Positions 1-11,481 are shown, counted from the stretch's first letter. The stretch is 64,000 bases of DNA from Meconema thalassinum (GCA_946902985.2 OX336388.2:1384181723-1384245722), one strand, 5' to 3'. Notes: a model not told the origin generated them from the sequence alone. Numbers and translations: made by a program.

Positions 1-230
1 TGGAAATGAATTTCCGTGGTTTCCTACTTCTAATCCAGGCAAATGCTCAAAAGGTATCTAACTTAATGCCACGGCCCCTTCCTACCAAAATCCAATCTCA
101 ATTACAAGTACACACACTGGTACAGACAGCGGAGTGACACAGGTTATCAGACAAGTTCTACATCTACCCAAGTACATGGGGCTATATGACCACGATATCA
201 CAAAGCCCCTAAAGAATCAACAACTACCTT
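1..230 (+). repeat. SINE family E, 3' part
   Basis: This matches the 3' two thirds of a SINE seen many times in the window. It has the TTTCCGTGGTTTCC box, the GGCAAATGC box, a CAGGTTATCAGACAAG box, and the tail block GGGGCT...AAAGCCCCTAAA followed by CAACAAC. The tRNA-like head lies outside the window. Related copies are near 16.6, 22.4, 37.1, 39.2, 55.5, 56.3 and 63.3 kb. Confidence 0.6.
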
Positions 231-329
231 TCATTTTACTTAGCTTTCTTGTTAGGGGCTGTAAGAAAATATTTGATAAGTAGTTAACTGATTTTAGCAA
301 CCAACACAGGTCTCCAGTATTACCCTCTA

Positions 330-623
330 TGGGCTTAGGACACCAGTTTTCAGTGGTCACGGGGTAAATATAGGGACTCCGGAAGAAGAAGCCCTGGGTT
401 CGATTCCCAGCTCTTGCAATAAATTTAATTCTGGCCTGAGAGTTTTAACGAGTTACAGTCAACCTCGTGAGGCAAAGCTGAGAAGGGATGGGTTTTATTC
501 CCATCGCGAATGTTCTAGAAGTGGTTTCCGTGATTACCCAGTTTCTATCCAGGAAAACATCGGTATGGTTACTATTTTAAGGGCGCATGCACATTCTTCC
601 AAATCCTAACCCTCCTTTACAAA
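330..623 (+). repeat. tRNA-headed SINE copy (family E-like)
   Basis: A B-box-like GGTTCGATTCCC near position 398 is followed by the body shared with copies at 18.2 kb (minus) and 56.1 kb: AATTCTGGCCTGAG, TGAGGCAAAGCTGAGAAG and GAAGTGGTTTCCGTG. It ends just before the TA target of the MITE at 626. It is a Pol III-type retroposon with no coding content. Confidence 0.55.
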
Positions 624-625
624 TA

Positions 626-1058
626 CAGGGTGTTTCAGAAATACTTTTACAAACTTTGGGGATTGGTTCCTTACACCAAAACAAGAAAAAATAGTTCATT
701 TACACATATATCCCAAAATCCTTCCTTTTCGCTTTATTAATGAAATAACATTGTATAGTGACACATTAATTGACAGCCTGTTTGGAATCCTAAACTGGAG
801 CTGATGGCGTGCCTGTCTGGAACACCTGTGCATTTGACAGTGTTTTCAACTGTCGGTGTTAGGAACCTTTTTTGATATGAGTTCATGTGTTAAACACTTC
901 CAAATAGGCTGTCAATTAATGTGTCACTATACAATTTTCTTTCATTAATAAATCGAAACCGAAGGATTTTGCGACATATGTGTATATAAACTTCTTTTCT
1001 TGTTTTGGTATAAGGAACCAATCCCCAAAGTTTGTGAAAGTATTTCTGAAACACCCTG
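626..1058. mobile_element. Mariner-like foldback MITE, 433 bp
   Basis: The element starts CAGGGTGTTTCAGAAATAC and ends with its reverse complement GTATTTCTGAAACACCCTG. It is flanked on both sides by TA (624-625 and 1059-1060). The arms are imperfect inverted repeats of about 160 bp. They include TTGGGGATTGGTTCCTTA and GTGTCACTATACAA with complements near 1020 and 920. There is no transposase ORF. TA duplication and a CAGGGTG terminus are typical of Tc1/mariner elements and their MITEs. The family name is inference. Confidence 0.8.
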
Positions 1059-1164
1059 TATATACTTCATTGCAGAAAACACAATCACACATGTTATGAG
1101 ACAGATTACACACAATCCTAAATTCCCCCCTTTATAAAAGATTAATATTGCCAGCAGTAGTATC

Positions 1165-1380
1165 TACACTCGCTAACGCGTAGCGCTGGGTCATGTGGCC
1201 AGATACCTACGGACTCGGCAGACGTGGGTTCGAGCCCCACCGTCGCATTGGCCGTCCATGAAATTGTTTTCCGTGGTGTCCCATTTTCAACTCCAGGAAA
1301 ATACCGGGACGCTACCATCTATTAGTCTACATTTGAATCACATCCCTGGCCCTGTTAAAAACGGAAACAATAAGGGGTAG
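1165..1380 (+). repeat. tRNA-headed SINE copy (36.2-kb type)
   Basis: It contains GGACTCGGCAGACGTGGG, a B-box GGTTCGAGCCCCACCG, GGCCGTCCATGAAATTG and TTTTCCGTGG. All of these recur at 36,243-36,557. Its 3' end is degraded. Confidence 0.6.
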
Positions 1381-2079
1381 ACATACAGTATAATACATTA
1401 CATACATCCTCCCTATATTATTCTACTAAGGTCCCATTCCAGTTTTGTACCGAAAATAAGGTCCCACTAACACCAACCTACAAATATGGGGTACCTACAG
1501 GTTCAGCATAACCCAATGCGTAAGTGAAACGCACTCAGTTACTCTTTAAATGCCTCACAATTAAATAAATACCTTAAAACATGTATATTTACAATGAAAT
1601 AATGAAAGAATGCAACACGGTAACCATGGTAAGAGAATCTCATAGGTCCATCTATTTCTGTAAGACGCATTGCAATTCCAAATATTACATTACTGTGAAT
1701 GTTTCCAGACGGTTATAAGGTTATCACTGAACCAAATTAAGCTGTAAAATTCATCAATGCATACAGTATAATGCGCTTATGGGGGTCAAGGGACACTCTA
1801 GAATTTTTCACGCAATTTTCACGTGTGAGTGTAATACGAAAGGTCTTTTTCACCCGACTATAAAGGGTCTCCGAAAACCACATTTAAAGGCCCTTAAATT
1901 AACAGTGTCTGTGATATTCCCAGAAAACTAACTTCGCTCTGATATACCTATGAAGGAATGACAAACCCCTAACCACTGCACCAGTAGCTGAATTGATAAA
2001 GTCTGATCATTCATACCAAGGATAAATCAGTCATAGCATTCATGATTGAGATTTTGCTAAGTGTACTCTTTACAACTAG
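1381..2079. other. No recognisable feature
   Basis: This is moderately AT-rich unique-looking DNA. I see no coding signature, tandem array or SINE block. Confidence 0.5.
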
Positions 2080-2115
2080 AATATTCGCGGGCGAAGCCGC
2101 GACGGGTAATGCTAG
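2080..2115 (+). mobile_element. Helitron-type 3' terminus
   Basis: A GC hairpin CGCGG-GCGAAG-CCGCG (2086-2101) is followed after 10 nt by CTAG (2112-2115), then T. A hairpin about 10 nt before a CTRR end, followed by T, is the canonical Helitron 3' signature. The GCGAAGC loop side and the ACGGGTA stretch also occur at 62,672-62,699. The 5' extent of the element is unknown. Confidence 0.5.
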
Positions 2116-2540
2116 TCAGTCAATAATACTGTATTAGTGCATGTAGGAATATTGCAAATATAGTTCCCACACCTAGTCAAATTGGGCAGAAGGCGTGACC
2201 AACTGAAAATTATACATTTACAGGCAAATAAAATTGGTAGGAAAAGAAAATTGTGCAGGCAACACTGAAGGAATAGCTTCAAAATGTCACATATTGTACA
2301 ACTACACTGCCGGCCATAAAAAGTGTAACACATGGATGTCTACAAATAATGAACACACAATTATTTTTACTTGCATTATTTTGAAACTTAAATGCAAGGA
2401 AGATGTATAGTAACTATACTTTAGGGGAAGGATGATATTTCACTTAAAGGTTTTCTTTCAGATGTGTATAAATGAACTTGTTGATTTTTGGCAAATTTTC
2501 ATGAACAGACGTCACTAATTTATTTTGATCTTAAACCAAA
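2116..2540. other. No recognisable feature
   Basis: AT-rich spacer between two Helitron-type 3' ends of opposite orientation. No coding or repeat signature was recognised. Confidence 0.4.
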
Positions 2541-2760
2541 CTAGAAGACCCGTGCTGCTCCGCAGCATTCACTTCAACAATCCTACAGCACTTCTGTCCA
2601 TATGACATTTGCATGTCTTCATGCTAGTGACCTGAACAGACATTTACGGTACCGTCGCTTTTGGGTAAATGATGAAGTAGACTTATGAGATGAAATGTGT
2701 GGGTGCCTGCCTGTCCTCTGTGTGTGTGTGTGTCCCACTATTTACCCTGCGTAAGCTTAA
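2541..2760 (-). mobile_element. Truncated Helitron/Helentron 3' end
   Basis: Read on the minus strand, hairpin GCTGC-GGA-GCAGC (2554-2566) is followed after 9 nt by CTAG (2541-2544), then T. The preceding 100 nt align with the 3' tail of the helicase relic at 4306-4400, sharing GCAAATGTC, GAAGT.CT and GAATG.TGCGGAG. A stretch at 2622-2650 resembles the DGNCLFRS-coding DNA of the OTU relic at 11.7 kb. AGTAGACTTATGAGAT (2675-2690) plus a short (GT)n is a fragment of the tandem-array element family. Confidence 0.55.
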
Positions 2761-4305
2761 AAGGCGCACGGACATCAGGTTCCAGACGCAGTTCTGAAAA
2801 GCCGAGGTGAACAGCTAACTCCTAACACATAAGCTATAGGCTACTCTTCTTTGAAGTATTAACTCGACACGACTCGGCAGTTTGATGCTGGCTGAAGCTA
2901 GGACGATAGGTCGCTCGCAAGCTCGTAAACTCACTCTGAAGCTAGTAATTTAAATTTCCACTGAATGGAGATTGCTGGAGGAATTGAAAACATAAAAACA
3001 CTTACAGTGCTCGATGTGGGAGCTGTCGCGGACTATCTTGCAGAACTTTTCATGCTGAACAATTCTCAGAGAATATCGATATTTTTAACGGGTTACCCAG
3101 CGTAAGCTTAAAATACACATACGCGTTAGGTTTATCTTCAACTCAATTCACTGAAATCGTAAAATCTCGGCTTCTTTTGGTCATAAATAAATGTTTTTCT
3201 ACCTAATCCTTCATCGAGAAATCCTTTACAGAATGGTGAAAACCGCATTAAAATCCATCAAGTTGCTCTCGAGATTACCCGTTACATCCAACTTTGTTTT
3301 ATACTAAGTAGATAGAGATATCCACACAATTTAAGGCTACAGCGGTACAATTTGGTGGTTTGTCTAATTATGAACAATGGTATAAATTTAAAATAAAAGA
3401 TGGGTCTCTTATATTTGAATTTAGAGATGTAACTCTTGGTTTACATATAGAGGTGTGTAAATTAATAGAATTAAATAAATAATTTTAATTTGTCATAATT
3501 ACTTTTATTCAAAATCATTTTATTGACCAACTTCTTTTGTTGTCCTACTTAGTAGTGTTTCCTCTCCCGTGGAATTACACCTTTTCCCATAAGGAATTGC
3601 GTCTGGAAACTTTCAGTTTATTGGATTCCGAGGGATATCTGAGCTGGGTCCATTTTCAATTTGCCATTGACTTTAGAATTCAAGTCAGGTGATTTCAATG
3701 CATAGTTCATGAATCTTTGAATAGTTCAATAGCGTTCATCAGTTAAAAGACCCCAAATCCCTCCGCTCTAAATTCACACGTAGATTGAAGTAATAAAAAC
3801 GAAACGTGTGGCGTTTTGCATTTGCAAGGCTCCTCTGTTAGTGGAAATTCTAAAAAAAAAAACCATTTTAATTGAGTTTCTTAAATGAAAATATAATTAG
3901 GAGTCTTGGTTAAACATTTGAAGTAATTTCATCGCCTTGTAAAAATACATAGTGCATTAAACCGTGAAAAGTAAAAATGCAATTTTGGAAAACTGGCATC
4001 GAATCTAATAATTTGCACACCTCTGTAAAGACAGCTATCGCCTCCACCACTACAGATAGAATAGTAAGTAAAGGCGATTGATGAGAAATGAAAAGATAAC
4101 TCACACTGAAGGAATTCATATTTATTAAGCTGTAAGTTTGATTGAGTATATCTTTGTTATAGACCTGAGGGAATAAAATAACAGGATGTAGGATAGTAAT
4201 CACCGATGTAGGACAATAGTATTTTTTACAATTACCACAGGACAGTTATCGTATTAGGGATGCGGACGTCCTTGTATAATTGTTATTTAAACTGTGCCCC
4301 GTTTG
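2761..4305. other. No recognisable gene
   Basis: AT-rich DNA of uncertain origin. It may be the body of the truncated Helitron ending at 2541, since it lies between that end and the next Helitron relic. No ORF in it looks coding. Confidence 0.4.
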
Positions 4306-4815
4306 CTGAGGTCTGTGTTCCTCCGCAACATTCGTTTCAAAATTCTAATAGTACTTCCTTCCATTCGACATTTGCTGTTCGCTAGCCTTTTGGTTCTATT
4401 TGAACTTTGACGACATGAAAGGATTTTGCTCGCGATAGTGCGGCATACAGTAAAGTTGGCCGTGACTAAACACCGGTTGAGGTAAATAAATGCCTACAGT
4501 ACTTGATCTAGTGGTTGACCTTGAGCTTTATTGATAGTTATACAAAAAGCCAAACGTACTGGAAACTACCTCTTTTTGAAGTAAAATGGCATAGAAGTAT
4601 CTGATGGCGTAAGGTCAAGGCGAGGGAGTAGGTCATTGTTTCCAACTTTTACGCCAGTAATAATTCCCAGGTGTAAGCAATTGTCATGCATCTTTCAAAC
4701 CAACAGTCTAGTACCGTTTAACCCCAAATTTGTGCAACTGTGAATCAAGCATGGGTAAAGAAATGTTTTCCCGGTGTCCCCTGGACCATCAATGAAATAT
4801 GCATTACTCATCCTT
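4306..4815 (-). pseudogene. Helitron/Helentron helicase relic (Pif1-like)
   Basis: On the minus strand the three frames together give a Pif1-type helicase remnant. It starts near 4810 with a Walker A stretch, YFIDGPGDTGKTFLY (family form GPGGTGKT). It then jumps to the C-terminal motifs: NGTRLLV, HDNCLHLGIITG, PFYFKKRQFPVRLAF, TINKAQGQ, YLPQPVFSHGQLY and ALSRAKSFHVV. The central helicase motifs are missing, so there is a large internal deletion as well as frameshifts. In Helitrons this domain follows the Rep domain and unwinds DNA during rolling-circle transposition. The Rep relic lies upstream on the same strand (8.3-11.5 kb). The 3' tail to about 4306 is homologous to the Helitron end at 2541. 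Confidence 0.75.
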
Positions 4816-7800
4816 TCATTGCTGTTTTGTACTGTCCCCGGATCGTGCAAACGTCCGTGACATAATGACGAGCTGATGGTAACGAACGAACGTTAGTCCA
4901 GAGAGACAACAAGACTTATGATGTTTGAATAACGCGCTCGGAGGACAGAGTGTTGAGGGAAACATATAGAGACAGGAGTGAGTAACGCGGAGGCGTGACG
5001 TGAAAGCCTGCATACTTCATGAGTTGAAACTTTTATAAATTTTACACAAGGAGACGGTTTAGCGACTTAAAAAGTAGCACAGTTTTCTGACACAGAAAAG
5101 AGAAGAATTTTAAGCTATTGAGCAGGAGAATCCGTACACCAGGAGCCGAGATCTGGAAATGGAACTTTCGAGAAAGATTGCTGGCTGACCTATTTAAAGA
5201 GCCAGGTTTGCAAAACAGTCAAGTCATTCCTAGCAAGCAACTGCTTGGAGGAACTCGCCGCTACGCTTCTTAACAGTGAATACTACGTCATACTACACGC
5301 CGAAGGAACTTTGCCACCAAGCAAGCCATGTGGGCTGGGGCTATGTTCAAAGTGATAGAAATTTTCAACAACGGACTTGTAAGAATATCTGACTATAGAG
5401 TCCTCTAATATTCCATGTACTCTACAAGTGATGGTTATTCGATGAACCATTCACTGAAGTCGCCTACAATTATTTGTTGTTTCTATTTGCGAAACTGTAC
5501 AAGGCACTTCAAACTTTAGACAGGACAGACTGTGAACTTGGGGTTCATTCTCAAGAGCTAATAGGTGTTCCTATGCGAGCGGACGATCAGAACAGTATTT
5601 TCAAACGTGGAACTTGTTCCAAGTAACGAAATTGCAAGAGTAACACATTCATTTGGAACTATTGCTACAGTTCGAAATGTTACCTTGTGTTGAAGAATAC
5701 GGGAGTGTTTGTTTTAAACGAGCGATCATTGTAATCGACATGCGCCGTTAAACGAATTAAGGATAGGTGTGACGTGGGACCAACGAAGTTGAAATGGATT
5801 ACAGATGACCATGGGAGACGCTATGGGTATAGCGTTTACTGAAGGACACGCATCGCCAGCACAGCAAGAATGAAGTAAGAGCTATTTCATGTACTATCAA
5901 CTAGCTTAGTAGAGCATTTTGAGAATTCTTTTTACTCAGTCATTTTAAGAAATCAACACCACCGTTTATTTTGGATATCATATTTGTCCAGGATGGCAAA
6001 TGGAGCGACATGAAAGTTTGACAATTTATTTTGCCGTATTTTCTATTTCGTTCAGACTACAGTCTTGTTCATGTTTTCTGCAACATGAAAGATATAAAAT
6101 TTTTCCAAAGGATAGGAAGAATCTAAGTAAATTCTTATGGGAGATTTAAGTTACATCTTGGATTATTTGAATAATTTAATTTTATAAATAAATAAATAAA
6201 TAAATAAACATAAAAATAAAACAAAGATAATAATAATAATATCAAATGTGAATAAAATAATTTCGTAATGTTATTGATTAAAACACTAGTTAACGTTGTA
6301 AAAGATAATTTGGTAATAGCACCATTTACTAAAACTAAATAAAGTTAAATGATTACCGCATTAATAATAATAATAAAGTGTTATAGATAATACGCGACAA
6401 GGAGTTAGATAATTGTTTAGGAGTGAAACAGGGCATTAATAATCCTTATGAAATAATAGGAAAGCATTATTAAATAAACATTTTTTTGCCATTGATGATA
6501 ATAATAATAACTTGTGGAGGAATTTATTTAAATTGAAGGTTTTAAATGCGATAACCTTTGTGAAATAGACGTTAAAATTTATAAACAGGTAAAATGAGTT
6601 GGTAAATGAAGGTGAAATATAATCAATTTTGAGCTCAATAACATTTTCCAAGAGAAAAAAAAACAATAAATGAATATCAAAGAAAACAATAAGGCAGGTA
6701 CTTATGTATAACTCTAGGGCAGAATTTATGTAAAAGGGAAGGCCAGGAAATGTTGACCATAATAAATACATCTTTTCTTATAAAGATAAAATTTGGGAAA
6801 AACGCAGAGTGGTAAGACAGGATATTACAAAGAGAAAAATTTATAAAAGTGTTTGGTGGATAAAAATATATAATAGATGAAGTTAAATATAATTGTTTAG
6901 TGTGAGAATATAATTGTCAACACTTAAGTTTGGTGAGGAGGCCAGATGGGTCGTCCATGAGGGCTTTGAGTCCAATTGTCTTGCGCACACAGGGATTTGC
7001 GTGTGTGTCATGTGAATGTTTATGGAGAGCATATGGGCTCTGAATTGTAAAAGAAGGGTAAGACATTATTAGACCGCCCCATATTTCTAGTCGAATCCCA
7101 CTAAATCTGTCGGTTTCAAAAATGAAAATTTTATCTGGATCAACTTCAATTTTCCAAACCTGATGCCTAAATATTTGAACAGTATGAGTTTAGATTTTGA
7201 GGAACCTGACCTAAAAAAAAAAAAAAAAAAGATAGTCAGAAAATGCAAAGATTAACAAGATAAATAATTAAATATTTATGTTTTGTGCTTTGAGTATTGA
7301 TAAAAAGATTTTTTCTTTTGATATGAGCAGTTAATAATCACCAGATGAAAAGTGAAACCCTGTTATAAATAAAATTCTAAGAGAATTATGGAAATAATTA
7401 AAAATGATAATAATAATAATAATAAATTCAAAGAATTTTATAATTTAAATTTTTCTGAAACGTTGCACAGATTTTCTAAGTGAGAAGATGTTGTGGCAAG
7501 AAACTCAGTCAACTGAGAATAAATTGCAACAATTGTGTTGTTTATAACAAATAAATGTCAATTATGAATACATTTCAAATGATGAAATTCCTATTTTTGA
7601 ACATTGTTCATTTGGAACAAAGAGACATAGATAAATGAGATATAATTAAATTTTCAATTTGATGAACATTTCATAAATTTTGTTTATTGTTGAAACAAAG
7701 ATTTTGAAAATAATGACCGTATTAACATCCGACTTTGTTAAGCCGAATCTTAATATGAGGTTCATAAGACAGAGTTAGCAATGAATCAACAGAATAATAT

Positions 7801-8332
7801 ATATTGTTGTTTTTTTTGAAAAGAGGAAAAAATGAAAAGTGTATCAATATTTTCGTTGAATGTCTTCGACGAACGACGAATCTTCGTAATGTGCAACGAG
7901 ATATGTAAATAGGATGAATCACTCGGACTCATTAATGAAAGTAATTATCTAGTGTAAATATGTAAAAAAAAAAAAAACTTTTGTTGATATCAGATGGACT
8001 TTGATTTCTGATTATGAAATTTTGCGAAGTGGTGAATGATAGGAAGGTTGATTTTTTTTAAATGATTGTGTTGTTTGTTTGTATTTTGAAATTTTTGCCA
8101 GTTAAAGTCAATTTTAATTATCAATAAATTGAGATATTTTAAGAAAGTGTGTGTTTCCAAAAATAATTTCACTCCTTACCTACTTGAGAATTACCGAAAT
8201 CAGGGATGCCAGATAGACAAATTATTTGCCTTGATAGACCCTGAGATAGAATTTCTCGTGCTTATCTGATTTCGGTATTTTTCAAAATGTGGCATTTGGA
8301 TCTTGATCCAAACGGGCACAGTACTAACCCCA
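4816..8332. other. 3.5-kb AT-rich block inside the Helitron relic
   Basis: This block separates the Rep linker (ending about 8332) from the helicase Walker A (about 4810). It therefore looks like an insertion. Its left edge carries TGTTTTGTACTGTCCCCGGATC. Its right edge, reversed, carries GGGTTAGTACTGTGCCCG...GGATC, so imperfect terminal inverted repeats are possible. Inside are (TAA)n runs near 6230 and 7410, an A-run at 7214, and a hairpin with arms ACCGAAATCAG (8195) and CTGATTTCGGT (8267). From about 5100 to 5930 composition is more balanced. No protein family was recognised. Confidence 0.4.
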
Positions 8333-9103
8333 AAATTTCTGTAATTATAGCAGTTTGGTTTCCATTTGCTTGGTTTATCATCCGACTTAATTGATCCTCA
8401 TTATGTTTTTGATAATTCATTGGTAAATTTGTCTGAGGGAAACTATAAATAATAGCTGGAAATTCGAGAGAAGTAATGGGAAGACCATGGAGCTTTAATG
8501 TATAAGAAATATGTATAAGAGTGAACTGATATGCAATGTTAGGTTCGTAAAACTGCAGATAATCTTCTGATAAATAATTCTTGAAAATGTCCCAAAACTA
8601 TCTTACATTTGAAGGTGTCTGAAAGATACATATGTAAGAAAACAGTTGTCGTAACTGAAAAGGCATCTGAAATTGTGACGCTTCTGCCAAACAACGCTGC
8701 CATTCAGAATCGTCAATCAGCAAACCTCGCTAGTTAGCTGTTTCATTAAAAGTAGAGTAGACATCTTCTTTGTATGTTCGTAGATCCTGGAAGCTGGTAG
8801 CTCCTATGACGTGAAGCAATAACAGGCGTAAATAATACCTTTCTGTTTCTGTAGGCGAAACATTATACATTCTGCCTATAGTTTTTGAAACATTTTTTTC
8901 TTTTTTGCCACTGGCAGTTTCTCTTATACCAGACGTAATGTACTGGTGTTTCAGGATATATATACGGACTTCTGGCATGCGAATCTTGATTTAACTTGAA
9001 CCACGCTTTTAATTCCGTGTTGCGCAACTGTGCTTGAAGTACAATATCAGGAGCGTTATCATTTTTAAATAGATATATTGCAAGTTTGGCAAACGATTCA
9101 TTG
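8333..9103 (-). pseudogene. Helitron Rep C-terminal/linker relic
   Basis: Minus-strand reading in shifting frames gives the stretch that follows the Rep core in Helitron proteins. In order it reads TELKAWFKLNQ, YIYPETPVHYVWY, IGRMYNVSPTETERYYLRL, LLLLHVIGATSFQDLRTY, STFNETAN, GLLIDDSEWQRCLAEA, SEDYL, and finally NYQKHNEDQLSRMINQANG with NQTAIITEI. At least two frameshifts and a stop codon break it. Homology ends abruptly near 8332, where the AT-rich block starts. The next expected motif, Walker A, appears at 4.8 kb on the same strand. The order agrees with one original Rep-helicase gene. Confidence 0.8.
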
Positions 9104-9208
9104 TTCCCCACAATCCATTTATTTTACTTTACTTGCAAGCTCATATTAATGTTGCAATATGCTCAAGTGTTCGGAGTGTTAAATACATCAACAAGTATCT
9201 TATATATT
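9104..9208 (+). repeat. Inverted 105-bp fragment of the Rep gene
   Basis: This stretch is a plus-strand copy of DNA that is in minus-strand sense at about 9340-9448, nearly identical over about 105 bp (CATTGTTCC, CAATCCATTTATTTTAC, CTCAAGTGTTCGGAGTG). The two copies flank about 130 bp and would form a long hairpin. It is part of the rearrangement of the Helitron relic. Confidence 0.75.
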
Positions 9209-9768
9209 AAGGCTTCTGTTGGACCAACATATCTAGCATTTAGGAATGAAGTAATTTCATCGTAGTTCATCGTTTCGCCTTCAGGACATATTTTAACAAT
9301 GCAGCAGTCATGACCTTTATACACATACTTGTGGATTTTAATATATAAGATACTTGTGGATGTATTTAACACTCCGAACACTTGAGCATATTTCAACATT
9401 AATATGAGCTTGCAAGTAAAGTAAAATAAATGGATTGTAGGAAACAATGAATCGACTATCGATTTCAATGTCAATGCCTCGAATTGTTTTTATAATAATC
9501 CGTCCTTTATTTCTTCTCCTATACGAAGGATAACATTGGCATTATCTTTGCTCTCTTCCTGAAACTGTTTAAGGAAATCTTTCTTACATACGCCATCTTT
9601 CATACAGGCTGAATAAGGATTCAAAGATCCGCGAGGACTATGTACCATATGACGCCTTACCAACTCATATTGCGCTTCATCCTCGAGATCTGGTATTTCG
9701 GCTGACACCACACTGCCAATGTCAGAAATTTCTCGAAACTTACAATCTTCCGTTAATGTTCGATTCAT
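9209..9768 (-). pseudogene. Helitron Rep relic, duplicate copy B (second half)
   Basis: Minus-strand frames give SVVSAEIPDLEDEAQYELV, RRHMVHSPRGSLNP, CMKDGVCKKDF and, after a shift, HKYVYKGHDCC and YDEITSFLNARYVGPTEA. These are conserved Helitron Rep-region motifs that follow the HUH motif. The same DNA, with few differences, is repeated in direct orientation at about 10,452-11,000. A frame-disrupting repeat of the HKY stretch precedes KGHDCC. Confidence 0.8.
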
Positions 9769-10058
9769 TGTTCCCTACAATCCATTTATTTTACTTTACT
9801 TGCAAGCTCATATTAATGTTGAAATATGCTCAAGTGTTCGGAGTGTTAAATACATCCACAAGTATCTTATATATTAAAATCCACAAGTATGTGTATAAAG
9901 GTCATGACTGCTGCATTGTTAAAATATGTCCTGAAGGCGGAACAATGAACTACGATGAAATTACTTCATTCCTAAATGCTAGATATGTTGGTCCAACAGA
10001 AGCCGCATTCAGGATATTTTCATTTCACATGCATGAAAATCTGAGAGTCGGTCGTATT
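9766..10058 (+). pseudogene. Inverted copy of Rep segment
   Basis: Plus-strand reading gives HKYVYKGHDCCIVKICPEG, NYDEITSFLNARYVGPTEAA and FRIFSFHMHENLRVGRI. It is the same segment that reads on the minus strand at about 10,392-10,690. It therefore sits as an inverted piece between two minus-sense Rep segments. The switch back to minus sense is at about 10,058, right after the VGRI codons. Confidence 0.8.
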
Positions 10059-10434
10059 GAAACTTACAATCTTCCGTTAATGTTAAGAGTAAATGGATGT
10101 GCGGGAGACCTCGATTTTGAAATTCCTCTGTATATAGATATGCTTTTACCGAAAATTTCCTTAACATTAATCAATCGTAGCAATTCCTTTACTTTGCAAT
10201 GGAAAACTCTCATTCATTATCAGGCCTATTATTAGACGTTTCCCAGAGATGAATGCTGTTAAGTATTTCTGGCCAGCCCGCATTATAGGTGAACGTAATG
10301 AATAAATCTGGCTTTCCAAACTTCCTCACTATCGTCATCGCATCCTAATTTTGCAATATTTTCTTTGGGGTACCTGTAAAAGAAGATGGCAAAGCTACAA
10401 TACGACCGACTCTCAGATTTTCATGCATGTGAAA
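10059..10434 (-). pseudogene. Helitron Rep relic, copy B (N-terminal and HUH part)
   Basis: Minus-strand frames give VGRIVALPSSFTGTPKKILQ, MTIVRKFGKPDLFITFTYN, AGWPEILN and the HUH-containing block EFQKRGLPHIHLL, close to 10,100. It differs at only a handful of positions from the equivalent block at 10,981-11,342, so the duplication is fairly recent. Stops and a frameshift show it is not functional. Confidence 0.8.
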
Positions 10435-11481
10435 AGAAAATATCCTGAATGCGGCTTCTGTTGGACCAACATATCTACCATTTAGGAATGAAGTAATTTC
10501 ATCGTAGTTCATCGTTTCGCCTTCAGGACATATTTTAACAATGCAGCAGTCATGACCTTTATACACATACTTGTGGAATTTAATATATAAGATACTTGTG
10601 GATGTATTTAACACTCCGAACATTTGAGCATATTTCAACATTAATATGAGCTTGCACGTAAAGTAAAATAAATGGATTGTAGGGAACAATGAATCGACTA
10701 TCGATTTCAATGTCAATGCCTCGAATTGTTTTTATAATAATCCTTCCTTTATTTCTTCTCCTATACGAAGGATAACATTGGCATTATCTTTGCTCTCTTC
10801 CTGAAACTGTTTAGGGAAATCTTTCTTACATACGCCATCTTTCATACAGACTGAAGAAGGATTCAAAGATCCGCGAGGACTATGTACCATATGACGCCTT
10901 ACCAACTCGTATAGCGCTTCATGCTCGAGATCTGGTATTTCGGCTGACACCACACTGTCAATGTCAGAAATTTCTCGAAACTTACAATCTTCCGTTAATG
11001 TTAAGAGTAAATGGATGTGCGGGAGACCTCGTTTTTGAAATTCCTCTGTATATAGATATGCGTTTACCTAAAATTTCCTTAACATTAATCAATCGTAGCA
11101 ATTCCTTTACTTTGCAATGGAAAACTCTCATTCATTATCAGGCCTATTATTAGCCGTTTCCCAGAGATGAATGCTGTTAAGTATTTCTGGCCAGCCCGCA
11201 TTATAGGTGAACGTAATGAATAAATCTGGCTTTCCAAACTTCCTCACTATCGTCATCGCATCCTAATTTTGCAATATTTTCCTTGGGGTACCTGTAAAAG
11301 AAGATGGCAAAGCTACAATACGACCGACTCTCAGATTTTCATATTCTGCTCGTACATGCAAGGCGTCTGCTAAAACGGCATATGTATCAACTCGTAACTT
11401 CGTTTGTTGATGACGTAGATATTTTAACCGGTCACCTTCCATACGACAGTAGTAATCCACGAATAAATATCCATTTTGCAA
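10435..11481 (-). pseudogene. Helitron Rep relic, copy A (HUH nuclease)
   Basis: This is the most complete Rep copy. In minus-strand order it shows NGYLFVDYYCRMEGDRLKYL and KLRVDTYAVLADAL (Helitron-like N-terminal domain), VGRIVALPSSFTGTP, KFGKPDLFITFTYN, GWPEIL, ELLRLINVKEILGK and EFQKRGLPHIHLL. The HxH pair of the HUH nuclease is encoded at 11,011-11,019. Then come VVSAEIPDLEHEALYELVRR, CMKDGVCKKDFPKQF and RYVGPTEAAFRIFSFHMHE. The last motif is joined directly to ENLRVGRIV of copy B, which is a head-to-tail duplication junction near 10,430. HUH Rep nicks and joins single strands in rolling-circle transposition. Several frameshifts and stops make it a pseudogene. Confidence 0.85.

Noticed and set aside
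6436..6771. 111-codon Phe/Leu-rich frame in AT-rich DNA
   Set aside because: Composition follows the AT-rich background; no membrane protein family recognised.
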